Part shown: positions 1 to 7,946 of the stretch, in pieces
Position numbering within the stretch: position 1 is the stretch's first letter
Layout: every line of letters begins with the position of its first letter
Source: Enterobacter asburiae
GTDB taxonomy: Bacteria; Pseudomonadota; Gammaproteobacteria; Enterobacterales; Enterobacteriaceae
Direction of reading: 5' to 3'
Length of the DNA stretch: 64,000 nucleotides
Assembly: GCA_011754535.1 (NCBI GenBank)
Contig: JAAQVN010000002.1
Coordinates: 47,007 to 111,006 of the forward strand
Notes under the pieces: generated by a model
Seen by the model: only the letters and a program-made list of their open reading frames with translations
The model's database searches: none
What the model was told of the DNA's origin: nothing
Translations under genes and position numbers: made by a program

Positions 1-1
1 A

Positions 2-907
2 ACTCCCCTCGATGCGACATTCCGCCAGTTTCTGTCACAACCAGACATTGCCAGGGATTTTATGGAACTGCATCTGCCGACAGAGCTGCGTGCCATCTGC
101 GATCTGAGCACGCTGAAATTGGAATCCGGCTCGTTCGTTGAGGATGATCTCCGGCAGTATTTCAGCGACGTTCTCTACAGCCTGAAAACTACAGCAGGTG
201 ACGGGTACATACATGTCCTCGTGGAATACCAGTCAACGCCGGACAAACATATGGCTTTCCGCCTGATACGCTATGCGGTGGCCGCCATGCAGCGCCATCT
301 GGAGGCAGGGCATAAAAAGTTGCCACTGGTGGTACCGGTGCTGTTCTATACGGGTAAGCGCAGCCCGTATCCGTACTCTACCCGATGGCTGGATGAATTT
401 GACGATCCGGCGCTGGCAGGCAAACTCTACAGCTGCGCTTTCCCGCTGGTAGACGTTACGGTCATTCCGGATGATGAAATCGCTGACCATCGTAGTATGG
501 CCGCACTAACTTTACTGCAAAAGCATATTCACCAGCGGGACCTGGCAGAACTGGTTGACCGGCTGGCGCCCATCTTGCTGGCCGGATATCTGTCTTCATC
601 ACAGGTAATATCGCTGGTACACTATATAGTGCAGGCAGGCGAAACATCGGACGCCGAAGCCTTTGTACGCGAACTGGCACAGCGTGTGCCGCAACACGGA
701 GACGCACTTATGACCATCGCACAACAGCTTGAACAAAAAGGCATCGAGAAGGGGATTCAGCTCGGTGAACAGCGCGGCATTGAAAAAGGCGAGCGCGAAG
801 CCACACTTAAAATTGCCCGTACCATGCTGCAGAACGGCATTGACCGCAATACCGTCATGAAAATGACCGGTCTGACTGAAAACGATCTGGCCCAGATCCG
901 TCACTAA
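2..907 (+). CDS. Rpn family recombination-promoting nuclease (5' end outside window)
   Basis: The reading frame is open from base 2, and codons before the first ATG (62) match the N-terminal region of the paralogue at 13093, so the true start lies left of the window. Rpn proteins (PF04754, Transposase_31) are PD-(D/E)XK-type DNA endonucleases linked to RecA-independent recombination. Visible features are the SDVLYSLKT segment, then VLVEYQS about 20 residues later, which should hold the catalytic Asp and Glu-x-Gln. The C-terminal third is charged, with EKGI/EKGE repeats, and ends in the conserved LTENDLAQIRH. It lies upstream of the replication origin and converges on a decayed small gene. Family assignment is firm; activity is inferred. 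Confidence 0.88.
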   Translation, partial: TPLDATFRQFLSQPDIARDFMELHLPTELRAICDLSTLKLESGSFVEDDLRQYFSDVLYSLKTTAGDGYIHVLVEYQSTPDKHMAFRLIRYAVAAMQRHLEAGHKKLPLVVPVLFYTGKRSPYPYSTRWLDEFDDPALAGKLYSCAFPLVDVTVIPDDEIADHRSMAALTLLQKHIHQRDLAELVDRLAPILLAGYLSSSQVISLVHYIVQAGETSDAEAFVRELAQRVPQHGDALMTIAQQLEQKGIEKGIQLGEQRGIEKGEREATLKIARTMLQNGIDRNTVMKMTGLTENDLAQIRH

Positions 908-1130
908 TCCCCCTCTCCTGACACTCCTTGTCCGGCCATTAGCGAATACTGGCGGGGCGGGGCAGGGAGGCACCAGACTCAGGCTCTGCCAGCCACAGCG
1001 ATTAAATAGCTTCATTACCTCCGCTACGTTCCCCGTCAGACGCGCAGTTAGGGGACTTATCTGTCGGCCGCTGTCGTCAAAAGTGACATCAAGGTTGGCC
1101 CGTGAGAGATAAATGCCATTGACGCCCGCA
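905..1130 (-). pseudogene. Decayed small plasmid gene convergent with rpn (copy 1)
   Basis: The minus strand encodes LSRANLDVTFDD, ISPLTARLTGNV and KLFNRCGW, closely matching the gene fragment at 14040-14326. A one-base frameshift after the NRCGW codons is needed to reach the expected C-terminus (QGVSGEGD, stop near 905). The 5' part is not recognisable beyond about 1130. As with copy 2, its stop overlaps the stop of an rpn gene, so rpn plus this gene is a conserved convergent pair. Function unknown. Confidence 0.5.
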
Positions 1131-1304
1131 CTGAGCGGCAGGGCATTCCGGCCGGACCATTTCCACCAGGCAATGTGCAGCCAAAAAGTAAGTAGTGCTC
1201 GCCGCAGCCATGTGACCGAGCAACGCGAGCGAACTGGCGAGGAAGCGCAAGAGCGAGGGTGTTACAGAAGGCAATTACGCGCAGGAACTGAATACTTAGA
1301 AAAC

Positions 1305-1319
1305 TATGGGAAATACCCC
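1305..1319 (+). repeat. Outlying origin iteron
   Basis: The sequence TATGGGAAATACCCC is the same as the iteron core in the array at 1451-1575, but it stands about 150 bp upstream. Confidence 0.6.
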
Positions 1320-1450
1320 TGGTTTGGAGATATCCAGTTATCCACCGGATATTTTTAAAAGCATTTTTACTCTTTTTATTTCCTTTTTATCCATTTTATC
1401 CCTTTTAGAAACCCGCCAGACCACGCCAGCCGCACTTCTCAAGGCACCAG

Positions 1451-1575
1451 TATGGGAAACGCCTAAAGTTCTTCTGGGAAACACCTCGGGTTATTGTGGG
1501 GAACACCACAAGTAGCTATGGGGAACACCTCAACAAAGTATGGGAAACACCACATGTTACTATGGGAAATACCCC
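1451..1575 (+). repeat. Replication origin iterons (six, exact 22-bp period)
   Basis: Six copies of a TATGGGAAACACC-like unit start at 1451, 1473, 1495, 1517, 1539 and 1561. The exact 22-bp spacing is about two helical turns, so bound initiators would lie on one face of the DNA. The array ends about 110 bp before the initiator gene. An AT-rich tract (about 1350-1410) lies just upstream and could be the unwinding region. This is the classic iteron layout for Rep_3 replicons and would control both replication and rep expression. Confidence 0.88.
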
Positions 1576-1686
1576 TAGTTCATCTGCAGTTCATATACCT
1601 GTTGATAACTTACTAATTCTTCTTGTGAATTTCGGTGCCTCATGCCAGTATGTGGGGGATTCAAAAACACCCACACGGTGAAGGCA

Positions 1687-2382
1687 ATGACCACGGAAAC
1701 CATTAAAAAGCCTGTCAATATCAGTCAGTCCAATGAGCTGACTGAGGCCGCTTACTATTTGCCTCTACAGGCAAAACGTGTGTTGTGGCTTTGCCTGATG
1801 CAGTGCTACCCGATGAAGGATGATCCCGATTCTGTCTCTCCGATATTCACCGTTACTGTGGCGGATTATCAGAAATTTTTTAAGGTCAGCGTGGATACTG
1901 CCTCAACTGACGTTAAAAAAGGTGTGACCGCACTGGCGGACAGCAGCGTGGTTTTTTACCCTAAAGAAGGGGAGTTTGAAGAGGTGAAACGTCCCTGGCT
2001 GGCTGAAGCAGGCCTGAAAAAAGGGCGGGGGAAATGGCAAATAGAGTTCAACTACAAGGTAATGCCGTACCTGATGGGACTGACTAACCAGTTCACAACA
2101 TACTCCTTGTACGACTGTGGAAAAATTAACAGTGTACGGGTTATCCGCCTCTATGAAAGCCTTTGCCAGTACCGTTCAAGCGGCGTTTGGATCACTACTC
2201 AGGATTGGCTGTCTGAACGTTTCATGCTCCCGGAATCACAACGCAGTAACTTTGCTGAGATGAAACGCACCTTCATCAATCCAGCTCTGAAGAAAATCAA
2301 CGCCAATACGCCTCTTAAAGCCGCGATGACGCAGAATGACGACGGCCGACTGGTATTCACTATCCTGGATTCAAAAAGCTAA
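1687..2382 (+). CDS. repB: Plasmid replication initiator, RepB/RepE (Rep_3) family
   Basis: This 231-residue protein resembles the RepE initiator of F-type replicons. QSNELTEAAYYLPLQAKR near residue 15 and VIRLYESLCQYR near residue 160 are hallmark segments of the two winged-helix domains of Rep_3 proteins. It should bind the flanking iterons and open the origin. The ATG at 1687 is chosen because homology begins there; an upstream in-frame ATG at 1642 adds residues with no family match. Iterons lie on both sides of the gene (1305-1575 direct, 2386-2464 inverted), which supports autoregulation. No copy-number antisense RNA was identified. Confidence 0.9.
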   Translation: MTTETIKKPVNISQSNELTEAAYYLPLQAKRVLWLCLMQCYPMKDDPDSVSPIFTVTVADYQKFFKVSVDTASTDVKKGVTALADSSVVFYPKEGEFEEVKRPWLAEAGLKKGRGKWQIEFNYKVMPYLMGLTNQFTTYSLYDCGKINSVRVIRLYESLCQYRSSGVWITTQDWLSERFMLPESQRSNFAEMKRTFINPALKKINANTPLKAAMTQNDDGRLVFTILDSKS

Positions 2383-2385
2383 CTT

Positions 2386-2464
2386 GGGGTATTTCCCATA
2401 TCAGCCCTGCCGACTGCTAAACTCTAGGTCATTCCCATAAACTGAACTTGGGGTATTTCCCATA
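2386..2464 (-). repeat. Inverted iterons downstream of rep
   Basis: GGGGTATTTCCCATA occurs at 2386-2400 and 2450-2464, with a partial ATTCCCATA copy between them (about 2431-2439). These are the reverse complement of the origin iterons. Iterons on both sides of the initiator are typical of RepFIA/RepFIB replicons, where the downstream set helps set copy number. Confidence 0.8.
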
Positions 2465-2465
2465 A

Positions 2466-2723
2466 TCATCCTCGGTTCAGTTGTTTTATCAACGCAACCG
2501 CATCTGATTCCGGCATAGCAAACTGCACCCGATGACGTGCTGCGACATCGAGCGCAAAAACCTTCGTGTAGACCTCCGGTGAGCTCACTGACTTGTGCCC
2601 CATCAGGCTCTGCAGTACCTTCAGCGGAATTCCGGCATACAGCATGTGCATGGCATAGCTGTGACGGAATGTGTGCGGTGTTACCGGCACGGAGAACGTC
2701 CCCCATATGCTGGATAACATCAA
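2466..2723 (-). pseudogene. Tyrosine recombinase, C-terminal fragment (RepFIB-type integrase)
   Basis: Only the last 80 or so residues of a tyrosine recombinase remain. PHTFRHSYAMHML holds the His-x-x-Arg box, GHKS the next conserved His, and VYTKVF the nucleophilic Tyr. Homology begins at about 2700 and the preceding codons do not continue the family. An integrase pointing back toward rep is the usual RepFIB arrangement, where it resolves multimers. Without the N-terminal DNA-binding part and the first catalytic Arg it should be inactive. Confidence 0.75.
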
Positions 2724-2735
2724 GTTATCTTCCTG

Positions 2736-3215
2736 TCACAGTCTTGGACGTTTGTGGTTTGTACTGGCTAGAAGTGCATCTTCAAATATCTTTTTTAATT
2801 GTGGTTTCTCATCAAAAGCACCGGCTGCTCCGGCTCTTTCCATTGCACTCTCAAGTGTTTCAATAGCGAAGGATTCCCCGTCAACTATATCCGTAGGCGG
2901 TAATATACTCTTTATTTTTCCACGAACAAGTTGATCATCTTCTATTGTTTCAGAACATCCATCAGGAGATATAGTCATCACGGTAGTGTCCCCCCAGGTG
3001 ACAACAAAACGATTAACCATATGATCCACTTCTCCGGCACGCCCTCGTTTTTTAGAGCCTTTAATCCATAGATCGCTGAGCAAAAGTCCGTCAGTCATGC
3101 GGGACGCTCGGGTAAGAACAGTCGAGATGGCATCAAGAATCCTGGTTTCCCCGGGACCGATAAGTAGATGTTTAAGAGCAGCATTTCGCCATTTCAGTTC
3201 CGTATTATCAGTCAT
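2736..3215 (-). CDS. Hypothetical plasmid protein, 159 aa
   Basis: This is an open frame with even amino-acid use and no membrane segment or signal peptide. The second of two adjacent ATGs (3215) is preferred because GAGGAG lies at a better distance from it. A basic segment (KGSKKRGRAGE) sits mid-protein, and the C-terminal half is rich in Glu and Ala. I recognise no domain. Its 3' end abuts the truncation point of the integrase fragment, so the junction between the two is a rearrangement point. Confidence 0.6.
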   Translation of the reverse strand: MTDNTELKWRNAALKHLLIGPGETRILDAISTVLTRASRMTDGLLLSDLWIKGSKKRGRAGEVDHMVNRFVVTWGDTTVMTISPDGCSETIEDDQLVRGKIKSILPPTDIVDGESFAIETLESAMERAGAAGAFDEKPQLKKIFEDALLASTNHKRPRL

Positions 3216-3279
3216 CATTGCTCCTCTATTCTATGTTTCTGCCATAATCGCGACGTTTCATTGCGTAACGCCTGAAAGC

Positions 3280-3423
3280 CTATAGGGCGTCAGCCGAGGA
3301 GGCCTGCTCGGTACAGTCCCCGCGCAGCGGGTCGAATCCCGCCGGGTACTCACTGACCAGCTGGCCATACACGCATTCTGGCGTATGGAAGTAATTTTCG
3401 TCCGCCCTGCATAAATCGCACAT
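3280..3423 (-). CDS. Small Cys-containing protein, 47 aa
   Basis: Start ATG at 3423 follows a good ribosome site (GAGGAAAG, seven bases upstream). The peptide opens with MCDLCRAD, a CxxC pair, and has further Cys at residues 17 and 37 (TPECVYG and GDCTEQ), so a small metal-binding fold is possible. It lies between two same-strand hypothetical genes. Its function is unknown and there is no domain I can name. Confidence 0.5.
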   Translation of the reverse strand: MCDLCRADENYFHTPECVYGQLVSEYPAGFDPLRGDCTEQASSADAL

Positions 3424-3554
3424 AATCTTTCCTCTACTTAGAAATCCCGCCCGCTGTTATGAATATTGCTCAGCGGAAAGGAAAAAGGGCCGTGAGAACA
3501 TCGAACCCGTTTCGCCGAGAAGACGCCGGGTTAATAGCAGATATAAATCCATTT

Positions 3555-3791
3555 TCAGAGCACCTTTCGGCAGCCCCCAAAATCTCTCGCATGCCAAGAA
3601 TCGATGCGCCAGCCATTTTCTAGCCTTTCCGGAATATCAATGCGACGGGCCAGTTCTTTTCCGTTCAGATCGACTATTAGCTGAACGTCAGGAGAATTAC
3701 CATCAGGATTGCTGACGCCTGGTTCACGGAGATACCAGACGAATCTGCGACCGCTATCCATCAGCTCACGAAAAAGCTCCACTTCGTCCAT
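3555..3791 (-). CDS. Hypothetical protein, 78 aa
   Basis: Start ATG 3791 is favoured by AAAGGG five bases upstream; an in-frame TTG at 3806 is the only longer option. The product begins MDEVELFRELMDSG and has a strand-rich middle (RRFVWYLREPG, VQLIVDLNG), so it is probably a compact soluble protein. It belongs to a run of small minus-strand plasmid genes (2736-3791). No family recognised. Confidence 0.55.
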   Translation of the reverse strand: MDEVELFRELMDSGRRFVWYLREPGVSNPDGNSPDVQLIVDLNGKELARRIDIPERLENGWRIDSWHARDFGGCRKVL

Positions 3792-3806
3792 TTCAGCCCT
3801 TTGCAA

Positions 3807-4261
3807 TACCTTCCCAACAAATAGTCACAAATAGTAATTATGTCTCACAGCATAATTATCTGCGCAACCAGCCATTCATCACCTACCTTAATATTCCAGT
3901 GTTCATCTTTTATGTGAGTTAACGTCACGTTCCTGATAATAAGAAGCAATATAACCACGCAAGTAAATTACCGGATGGCCGATTCGTGGTGATCCTACTT
4001 TTTCGCTATTTATCAGTTTCCGGAAGTCTAACACCCACACGGAATAATCACACCGCCCTGTTCCGGTGGTGAGCAGGCGGTCACGGGGCCGGGGAAAGAT
4101 AAAACATATAGCGTCATTATTAGCTGATAACACCGCTACATCTTGTGTTGGTGGGCCACTGCGCGCCAGTGGGGTTTGCGGAGATCCGGAACTACCTTTT
4201 TTCGGATCTCCGCAGAAAAAAAGACAGAAGTATATATATGTGTGACATATGCATATCACTG
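3807..4261. other. Stretch without a convincing gene
   Basis: Short minus-strand stretches look faintly coding (for example LRGYIASYYQERDVNSHKR near 3910-3970), but frames change and no start or family could be supported. The 12-bp hairpin at 4177-4214 lies here. Confidence 0.4.
4177..4214. repeat. 12-bp perfect hairpin
   Basis: TGCGGAGATCCG (4177-4188) pairs with CGGATCTCCGCA (4203-4214) across a 14-base loop containing a T6 run. An A7 run follows the second arm. There is no T-run after the stem on either strand, so a simple intrinsic terminator is not supported; a protein-binding or structured RNA site is possible. Confidence 0.5.
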
Positions 4262-4292
4262 CCATCTGTATATGCCAACCATCTGCATATGC
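4262..4292 (+). promoter_or_regulatory. Direct repeats upstream of vapBC, candidate operator
   Basis: CCATCTGTATATGC (4262-4275) and CCATCTGCATATGC (4279-4292) are 14-mers with one mismatch, 17 bp apart. They lie about 100 bp before vapB in an AT-rich segment with more ATATGCATAT-like palindromes. VapB-VapC complexes normally repress their own promoter through such repeats. The operator role is inferred. Confidence 0.5.
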
Positions 4293-4391
4293 AAGAGATA
4301 TACAACTGAACATAGTTAGCTTATACTTAGCCTATGCGCACATCCGGCACATTACCACCTTCGGAGAGGTCCGAACATCGGGAGAAACACG

Positions 4392-4622
4392 ATGAGAACC
4401 GTATCAATATTTAAAAACGGCAACAACCGCGCCATCCGTCTGCCCCGCGATCTGGATTTTGAGGGGGTGAGCGAGCTGGAGATAGTCCGGGAAGGGGACA
4501 GCATCATCCTTCGCCCCGTCCGGCCGACCTGGGGTTCGTTCGCACAGCTCGAAAAAGCTGACCCGGACTTTATGGCGGATCGCGAGGACGTTGTCAGCGA
4601 CGAAGGACGATTTAACCTGTGA
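4392..4622 (+). CDS. vapB: VapB-type antitoxin
   Basis: This 76-residue protein opens with MRTVSIFKNGNNRAIRLPRD, the AbrB/SpoVT-type swapped-hairpin DNA-binding domain of VapB/MvpA antitoxins. The acidic C-terminal half (EKADPDFMADREDVVSDEG) is the part that normally wraps around the toxin. Its stop overlaps the GTG start of vapC (GTGA), so the two genes are translationally coupled. It should neutralise VapC and repress the operon from the repeats at 4262-4292. Truncated relatives of this gene occur at 14812 and 18968. Confidence 0.92.
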   Translation: MRTVSIFKNGNNRAIRLPRDLDFEGVSELEIVREGDSIILRPVRPTWGSFAQLEKADPDFMADREDVVSDEGRFNL

Positions 4623-5035
4623 ACAAGACCTATATGCTGGACACCAACATCTGCTCGTTCATCATGCGCGAGCAGCCGGAAGCAGTCCTGAAGCGCCTGG
4701 AGCAGGCGGTGCTGCGTAACCAGCGCATCGTTGTCTCGGCCATCACCTACTCCGAGATGCGCTTCGGTGCCACCGGTCCGAAGGCCTCCCCGCGCCACAT
4801 CCAGCTGGTTGACGCGTTCTGCGCCCGCCTCGATGCCATCCTGCCCTGGGACCGCGCCGCGGTGGATGCGACCACGGAGATTAAAGTGGCGCTGCGCCTC
4901 GCCGGGACGCCGATCGGCCCGAACGACACGGCGATTGCCGGACATGCCATCGCCGCCGGTGCCGTGCTAGTAACCAATAATGTAAGAGAGTTTGAGCGGG
5001 TATCAGGGTTAGTACTTGAAGACTGGGTGAAGTAA
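4619..5035 (+). CDS. vapC: VapC-type toxin, PIN-domain ribonuclease
   Basis: The 138-residue protein is a PIN-domain RNase. MLDTN gives catalytic Asp8, TYSE gives Glu46, and PNDTAIAGHA gives Asp103, matching the acidic metal-binding triad. Enterobacterial VapC (MvpT) cleaves initiator tRNA in the anticodon loop; that activity is known for the family and inferred here. It starts at a GTG overlapping the vapB stop and is full length and uninterrupted, so with vapB it should act as a plasmid-maintenance module. Confidence 0.92.
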   Translation: MNKTYMLDTNICSFIMREQPEAVLKRLEQAVLRNQRIVVSAITYSEMRFGATGPKASPRHIQLVDAFCARLDAILPWDRAAVDATTEIKVALRLAGTPIGPNDTAIAGHAIAAGAVLVTNNVREFERVSGLVLEDWVK

Positions 5036-5589
5036 CGTAGTCAGGCCGCCATCCGGCAGCCTGACAATTGTTAAGGGATTTTAATTATGTGGATTTCGAA
5101 GAACGGATGAGCACATAAACCCGCTTGATAACTAGGCAGGGATATGCACAAAAATCATTGGATAGTCTGTTATTCAAATGATAACTGTGCGTGACAATGA
5201 GCCCCCCGGAATTTTCATATAAAACTTTCCGCAGTACGGCATTTTGATGTATGGCAGCTTTAGATCGCTAATTGGTATGCCGTATATCGATAATTATATT
5301 AACCGCCAGCGAACATAATGTAGTTCCCACATGCAGGATAAAGTATTTCAGCCAGATTAAAGCTAATGGTTGGAAGGCTTAATAATCAATAGCAAGTCTG
5401 CTTCAAGAAAGCTAACTGACTTCAACCGCAACGTACCAAAATCAAAGAGTTGAAGCAGTGAGGTCGACTTGTGCTGCACGTTTTAGGACTTAAATAGGAC
5501 GTAGTAAATAATAACGTAGCACGTTCAGTATAATATTACTGTAAGTTAACCGTTTTGCTGGCGATCACCTGACGGGTAACCCCCTCTCA
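5036..5589. other. Non-coding stretch after vapBC
   Basis: No frame, RNA gene or strong structure could be supported. The sequence is AT-rich with short unrelated segments, and I see no remnant I can name. Confidence 0.4.
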
Positions 5590-5886
5590 TTAGCTGGATG
5601 AATCACTGTCTTTTAGATTCGGTCGTCGATTTTCCTCTCTTAATTCAGCTGCGTGCCATTTCATGATAGCCAGATCGGCTGAGCCCCTTTCAATTAGATT
5701 TTTGTGTATCATGCGTAACAGCAATGATACGCGACGTTCTGTACGTTCCAAAGTATCCTGCGGGAGGCTGTAACACAAAGTGTACAGCTTACTATCTACT
5801 TTCGCGATATCAACAAATAACACAGGAATGAAGCTCCCTAGTATGCCGATATGCCTTAAAGATATACGAGCAAACCTCAATGCCAT
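5590..5886 (-). CDS. Hypothetical protein, 98 aa
   Basis: The frame starts at ATG 5886 with GGAG nine bases upstream. The N-terminal half is hydrophobic (GILGSFIPVLFVDIA) and the C-terminal half is charged and helical (TLERTERRVSLLLRMIHKNLIERG, broken here only by description). No family was recognised and the surroundings are full of relics, so it may itself be a fragment. Confidence 0.35.
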   Translation of the reverse strand: MALRFARISLRHIGILGSFIPVLFVDIAKVDSKLYTLCYSLPQDTLERTERRVSLLLRMIHKNLIERGSADLAIMKWHAAELREENRRPNLKDSDSSS

Positions 5887-6050
5887 TCAGAGGTACTCCA
5901 AGGTTGATCAACATCAGAATGTTGTGGGTTCGAAAGATACCATAGCGATATCTATGCTTGGGTCCGTATTACCATCTTGCCCAACAACATTTCTAGCGCT
6001 TTATAGCCACGGTGGTTGCTTAACTTCTGAACCAGCAGGGCAGAGGCGTA

Positions 6051-6077
6051 AAAAACTCTCAGGGAAAACCCTGAGAG
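6051..6077 (-). terminator. Intrinsic terminator-like hairpin on the minus strand
   Basis: CTCTCAGGG (6056-6064) and CCCTGAGAG (6069-6077) form a 9-bp perfect stem with an AAAA loop. Read on the minus strand, the stem is followed by TTTTT. No supported minus-strand gene ends just upstream, so it may terminate an unannotated transcript or be a leftover. Confidence 0.55.
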
Positions 6078-6114
6078 GGGCCATATGGCTAACACCAGGT
6101 AACTTTCCACTCAA

Positions 6115-6152
6115 ACCTTGGTATAGTAAAACAAACAAAACTATACCAAGGT
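6115..6152. repeat. 13-bp perfect inverted repeat (CTATACCAAGG family)
   Basis: ACCTTGGTATAGT (6115-6127) and ACTATACCAAGGT (6140-6152) are separated by 12 A-rich bases. The half-site CTATACCAAGG recurs in palindromes at 7171 and 7698. It could be a hairpin or a two-site operator. Confidence 0.55.
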
Positions 6153-6532
6153 CTAGCAGCATTATAATCAAACGAAACGTTGATTATCAATAGATGGTGC
6201 GATATTCCTGATCTAAATCAATAAATTAAGCCATCCCTTACCCTTGGACCTCTCCAGCCTAATGCTGTCAGAAAAACAAAATGCGTTGCCAGGGATAAGG
6301 GGGAAGCGCATTAAGCTGTTGCCGAAAAGTCTTTTGCAGACCTGATAGAAAATCATGCTCAATGTCGTTGTGAGTCTTGGTAGGGTTTCTAAATGGAAAA
6401 CCGCCAAAATTGTAGCGGAAAAGCTCTAAAGCATTACACTACCGCTGCGTCCTTGACACCAATTAGGCAACAGGTGTAACCCCACCAAAGCAGTCAGGCT
6501 TCGCGAAAACGAAATTTTCTGAGGGTAGAGTA

Positions 6533-6601
6533 AAAACCAGAACAGATGTTTATCTGATGGTGACGGATAGCATTATTGAAAAGCTGGAAGTGTGGTGTTA
6601 A
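6533..6601 (+). pseudogene. ArdC-like (DUF1738) antirestriction gene, N-terminal relic
   Basis: The frame reads RTDVYLMVTDSIIEKLE, which fits the conserved N-terminus of ArdC-type single-stranded-DNA-binding proteins (…DVYQMVT…I…LE). It ends in a stop at 6599, and the next codons in another frame give SHGGAIK, resembling the following PWGGG segment. Only about 35 codons remain. The assignment rests on a short match. Confidence 0.4.
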
Positions 6602-6628
6602 GCCATGGGGGAGCAATAAAGTAGCGAT

Positions 6629-6748
6629 ATGTCGGCTCTGATGAGGTTAATGCTGCCGGGCCTGTTGCGAAGGGGGGATATTATCCGTGGAAAGCGCAGC
6701 GTTCTGAACTATTTACTACGACCCTTGATTAAAGCACGACTGTATTAA
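6629..6748 (+). pseudogene. HlyD-type secretion adaptor, C-terminal relic
   Basis: The frame contains LPGLLRRGDIIRGKRSVLNY then LLRPLIKA before its stop. This fits the conserved C-terminus of type I secretion membrane-fusion proteins (HlyD/LapC; …GKRSVLEYLL.PL…). No ABC exporter or other part of the adaptor is present, so this is a relic of a lost type I secretion operon. Confidence 0.45.
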
Positions 6749-7170
6749 CCACAAAAAACTGGTGGTTGGTATACTCACAGGTCATTATGATAACAAATAT
6801 GGTGCTTTACTGAGTGATATTTCTACGCTCAGGCCTCACAGGCACATAATTTGCATAAATATCATCATCGGGGCTCAGGGTGAATATGGTAAAGTCGAAT
6901 GTGTAGCGGTCTGTCAGACACAATCTGTAGGTGAATATAAGTTCAATTATAGTAAAGATGCTTATCATTGGTGCGCTTGGGTAGAAAATTGAGGCTCAGT
7001 GACCGATGAACATGTTTTGCCACACAGCATGTATGAATAAATCTGTTTAAATGAGTATAGGTAAGTCTATACGTGTATGTCAAAGAATGACTTAAGCAGC
7101 CCCATATCCCCGATCTTCAACAGCAAGTAAATTCTAAGCTCAAAAAAGAAAAAACTGATCCCATAACTTG

Positions 7171-7186
7171 CTATACCATGGCATAG
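7171..7186. repeat. Near-palindrome CTATACCATGGCATAG
   Basis: This 16-bp site has one mismatch from perfect symmetry and is preceded by CTTG. It matches the site at 7698-7713 over 21 positions with one difference. Confidence 0.5.
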
Positions 7187-7697
7187 TGTACCCACCTTTA
7201 GGTTGGAGGGGCGTGTTATGTTTTTTCACTGCATTAAAATAGTGGATTTTGGTCAATGCTTGTTTCTCATCATTTTTATCCTTATGAAATCCTCGATAAA
7301 AGACAAAGGTGTTTACTACGAAGTTGTAGTCACATGTCTGATTTATTTTATTGAAAGTCATATGATTGATCTACTATCTAGGATGAGTAATTCCTTCATA
7401 TAACAGAGATTTATAATCCAATTTAGGAGATTGTTGCTCGTTGTAAGAATTAATTAGAAACGATTAATTTTATTGTCACAGTGGCAGATTCTGTCTATCA
7501 CGGGCACAGGCTTACTCACCATAGCCCGACAAGCGAGAGTGATTTGCTCGAAGGTGGAACGGCTAATCAGAACACGGACACCATCAGGCTACAGTTATTT
7601 TAGCCTTGTCAGTATTGTTTTCCTGTCAAGGATTTGCAGAGGAAGTGTAAGCATATCGTCATAAAATAAATTACAACCGATTGCATTTACATTCTTG

Positions 7698-7713
7698 CTA
7701 TACCAAGGCATAG
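7698..7713. repeat. Near-palindrome CTATACCAAGGCATAG
   Basis: Second copy of the CTTG-flanked near-palindrome at 7171. A weaker relative (CTATACCCGGGCACAG) lies at about 32473, next to the truncated IS6 element. Confidence 0.5.
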
Positions 7714-7746
7714 TTAAATCTACTCTGTTTGACTGATCCTTGATCA

Positions 7747-7785
7747 CCTCTCCTATGTGCAGGCGTGCAAGGAGAGGCTTTTTTT
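7747..7785 (+). terminator. Intrinsic terminator
   Basis: CCTCTCC (7747-7753) pairs with GGAGAGG (7771-7777) and is followed by a C and seven T. The loop contains a small GCA/TGC inner stem. It lies just before the chitin-binding-tail relic, so it probably belonged to a deleted upstream gene. Confidence 0.7.
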
Positions 7786-7797
7786 ATGTGCTGTAAT

Positions 7798-7917
7798 TAG
7801 ATTCAGCATTCAGTTGTTGGCGCACAACAACCTGCAGGCGATTATCTGGTAAAAGTTACTGCCGAGCTGGACAACGGTGAACGGAAAGCCAATGGAACCG
7901 CCGCGCTGAAAGTCACG
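7798..7917 (+). pseudogene. Relic of the Ig-like/chitin-binding tail family
   Basis: The frame reads QQPAGDYLVKVTAELDNGER then KANGTAALKVT and stops. It parallels the LPGGDYTAEVSAWSDKGGRK segment shared by the M60 protease and the chitinase. This is a diverged fragment of that tail domain, cut off from any catalytic part and ending about 30 bp before the transposase gene. Confidence 0.5.
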
Positions 7918-7946
7918 TAAAAAGATGAACCAGGTACTGGGATCTA

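Larger units (their letters stand above)
6749..7740. other. Mosaic non-coding stretch
   Basis: No gene could be supported on either strand. A 76-codon frame at 6762-6992 lacks a ribosome site and family features. The stretch carries two near-identical palindromes (7171-7186 and 7698-7713). Confidence 0.4.

Noticed and set aside
4177..4214. Intrinsic terminator
   Set aside because: A perfect stem exists, but neither strand has a T-run directly after it.
3903..4313. 136-codon minus-strand frame before vapBC
   Set aside because: Coding character is limited to part of it, it crosses the hairpin at 4177 and the operator-like repeats, and no start is supported.
4352..4945. 197-codon minus-strand frame across vapBC
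   Set aside because: It is antisense to two clear genes and contains no family features.
6762..6992. 76-codon plus-strand frame
   Set aside because: No ribosome site, no family and mosaic surroundings; not enough to call a gene.
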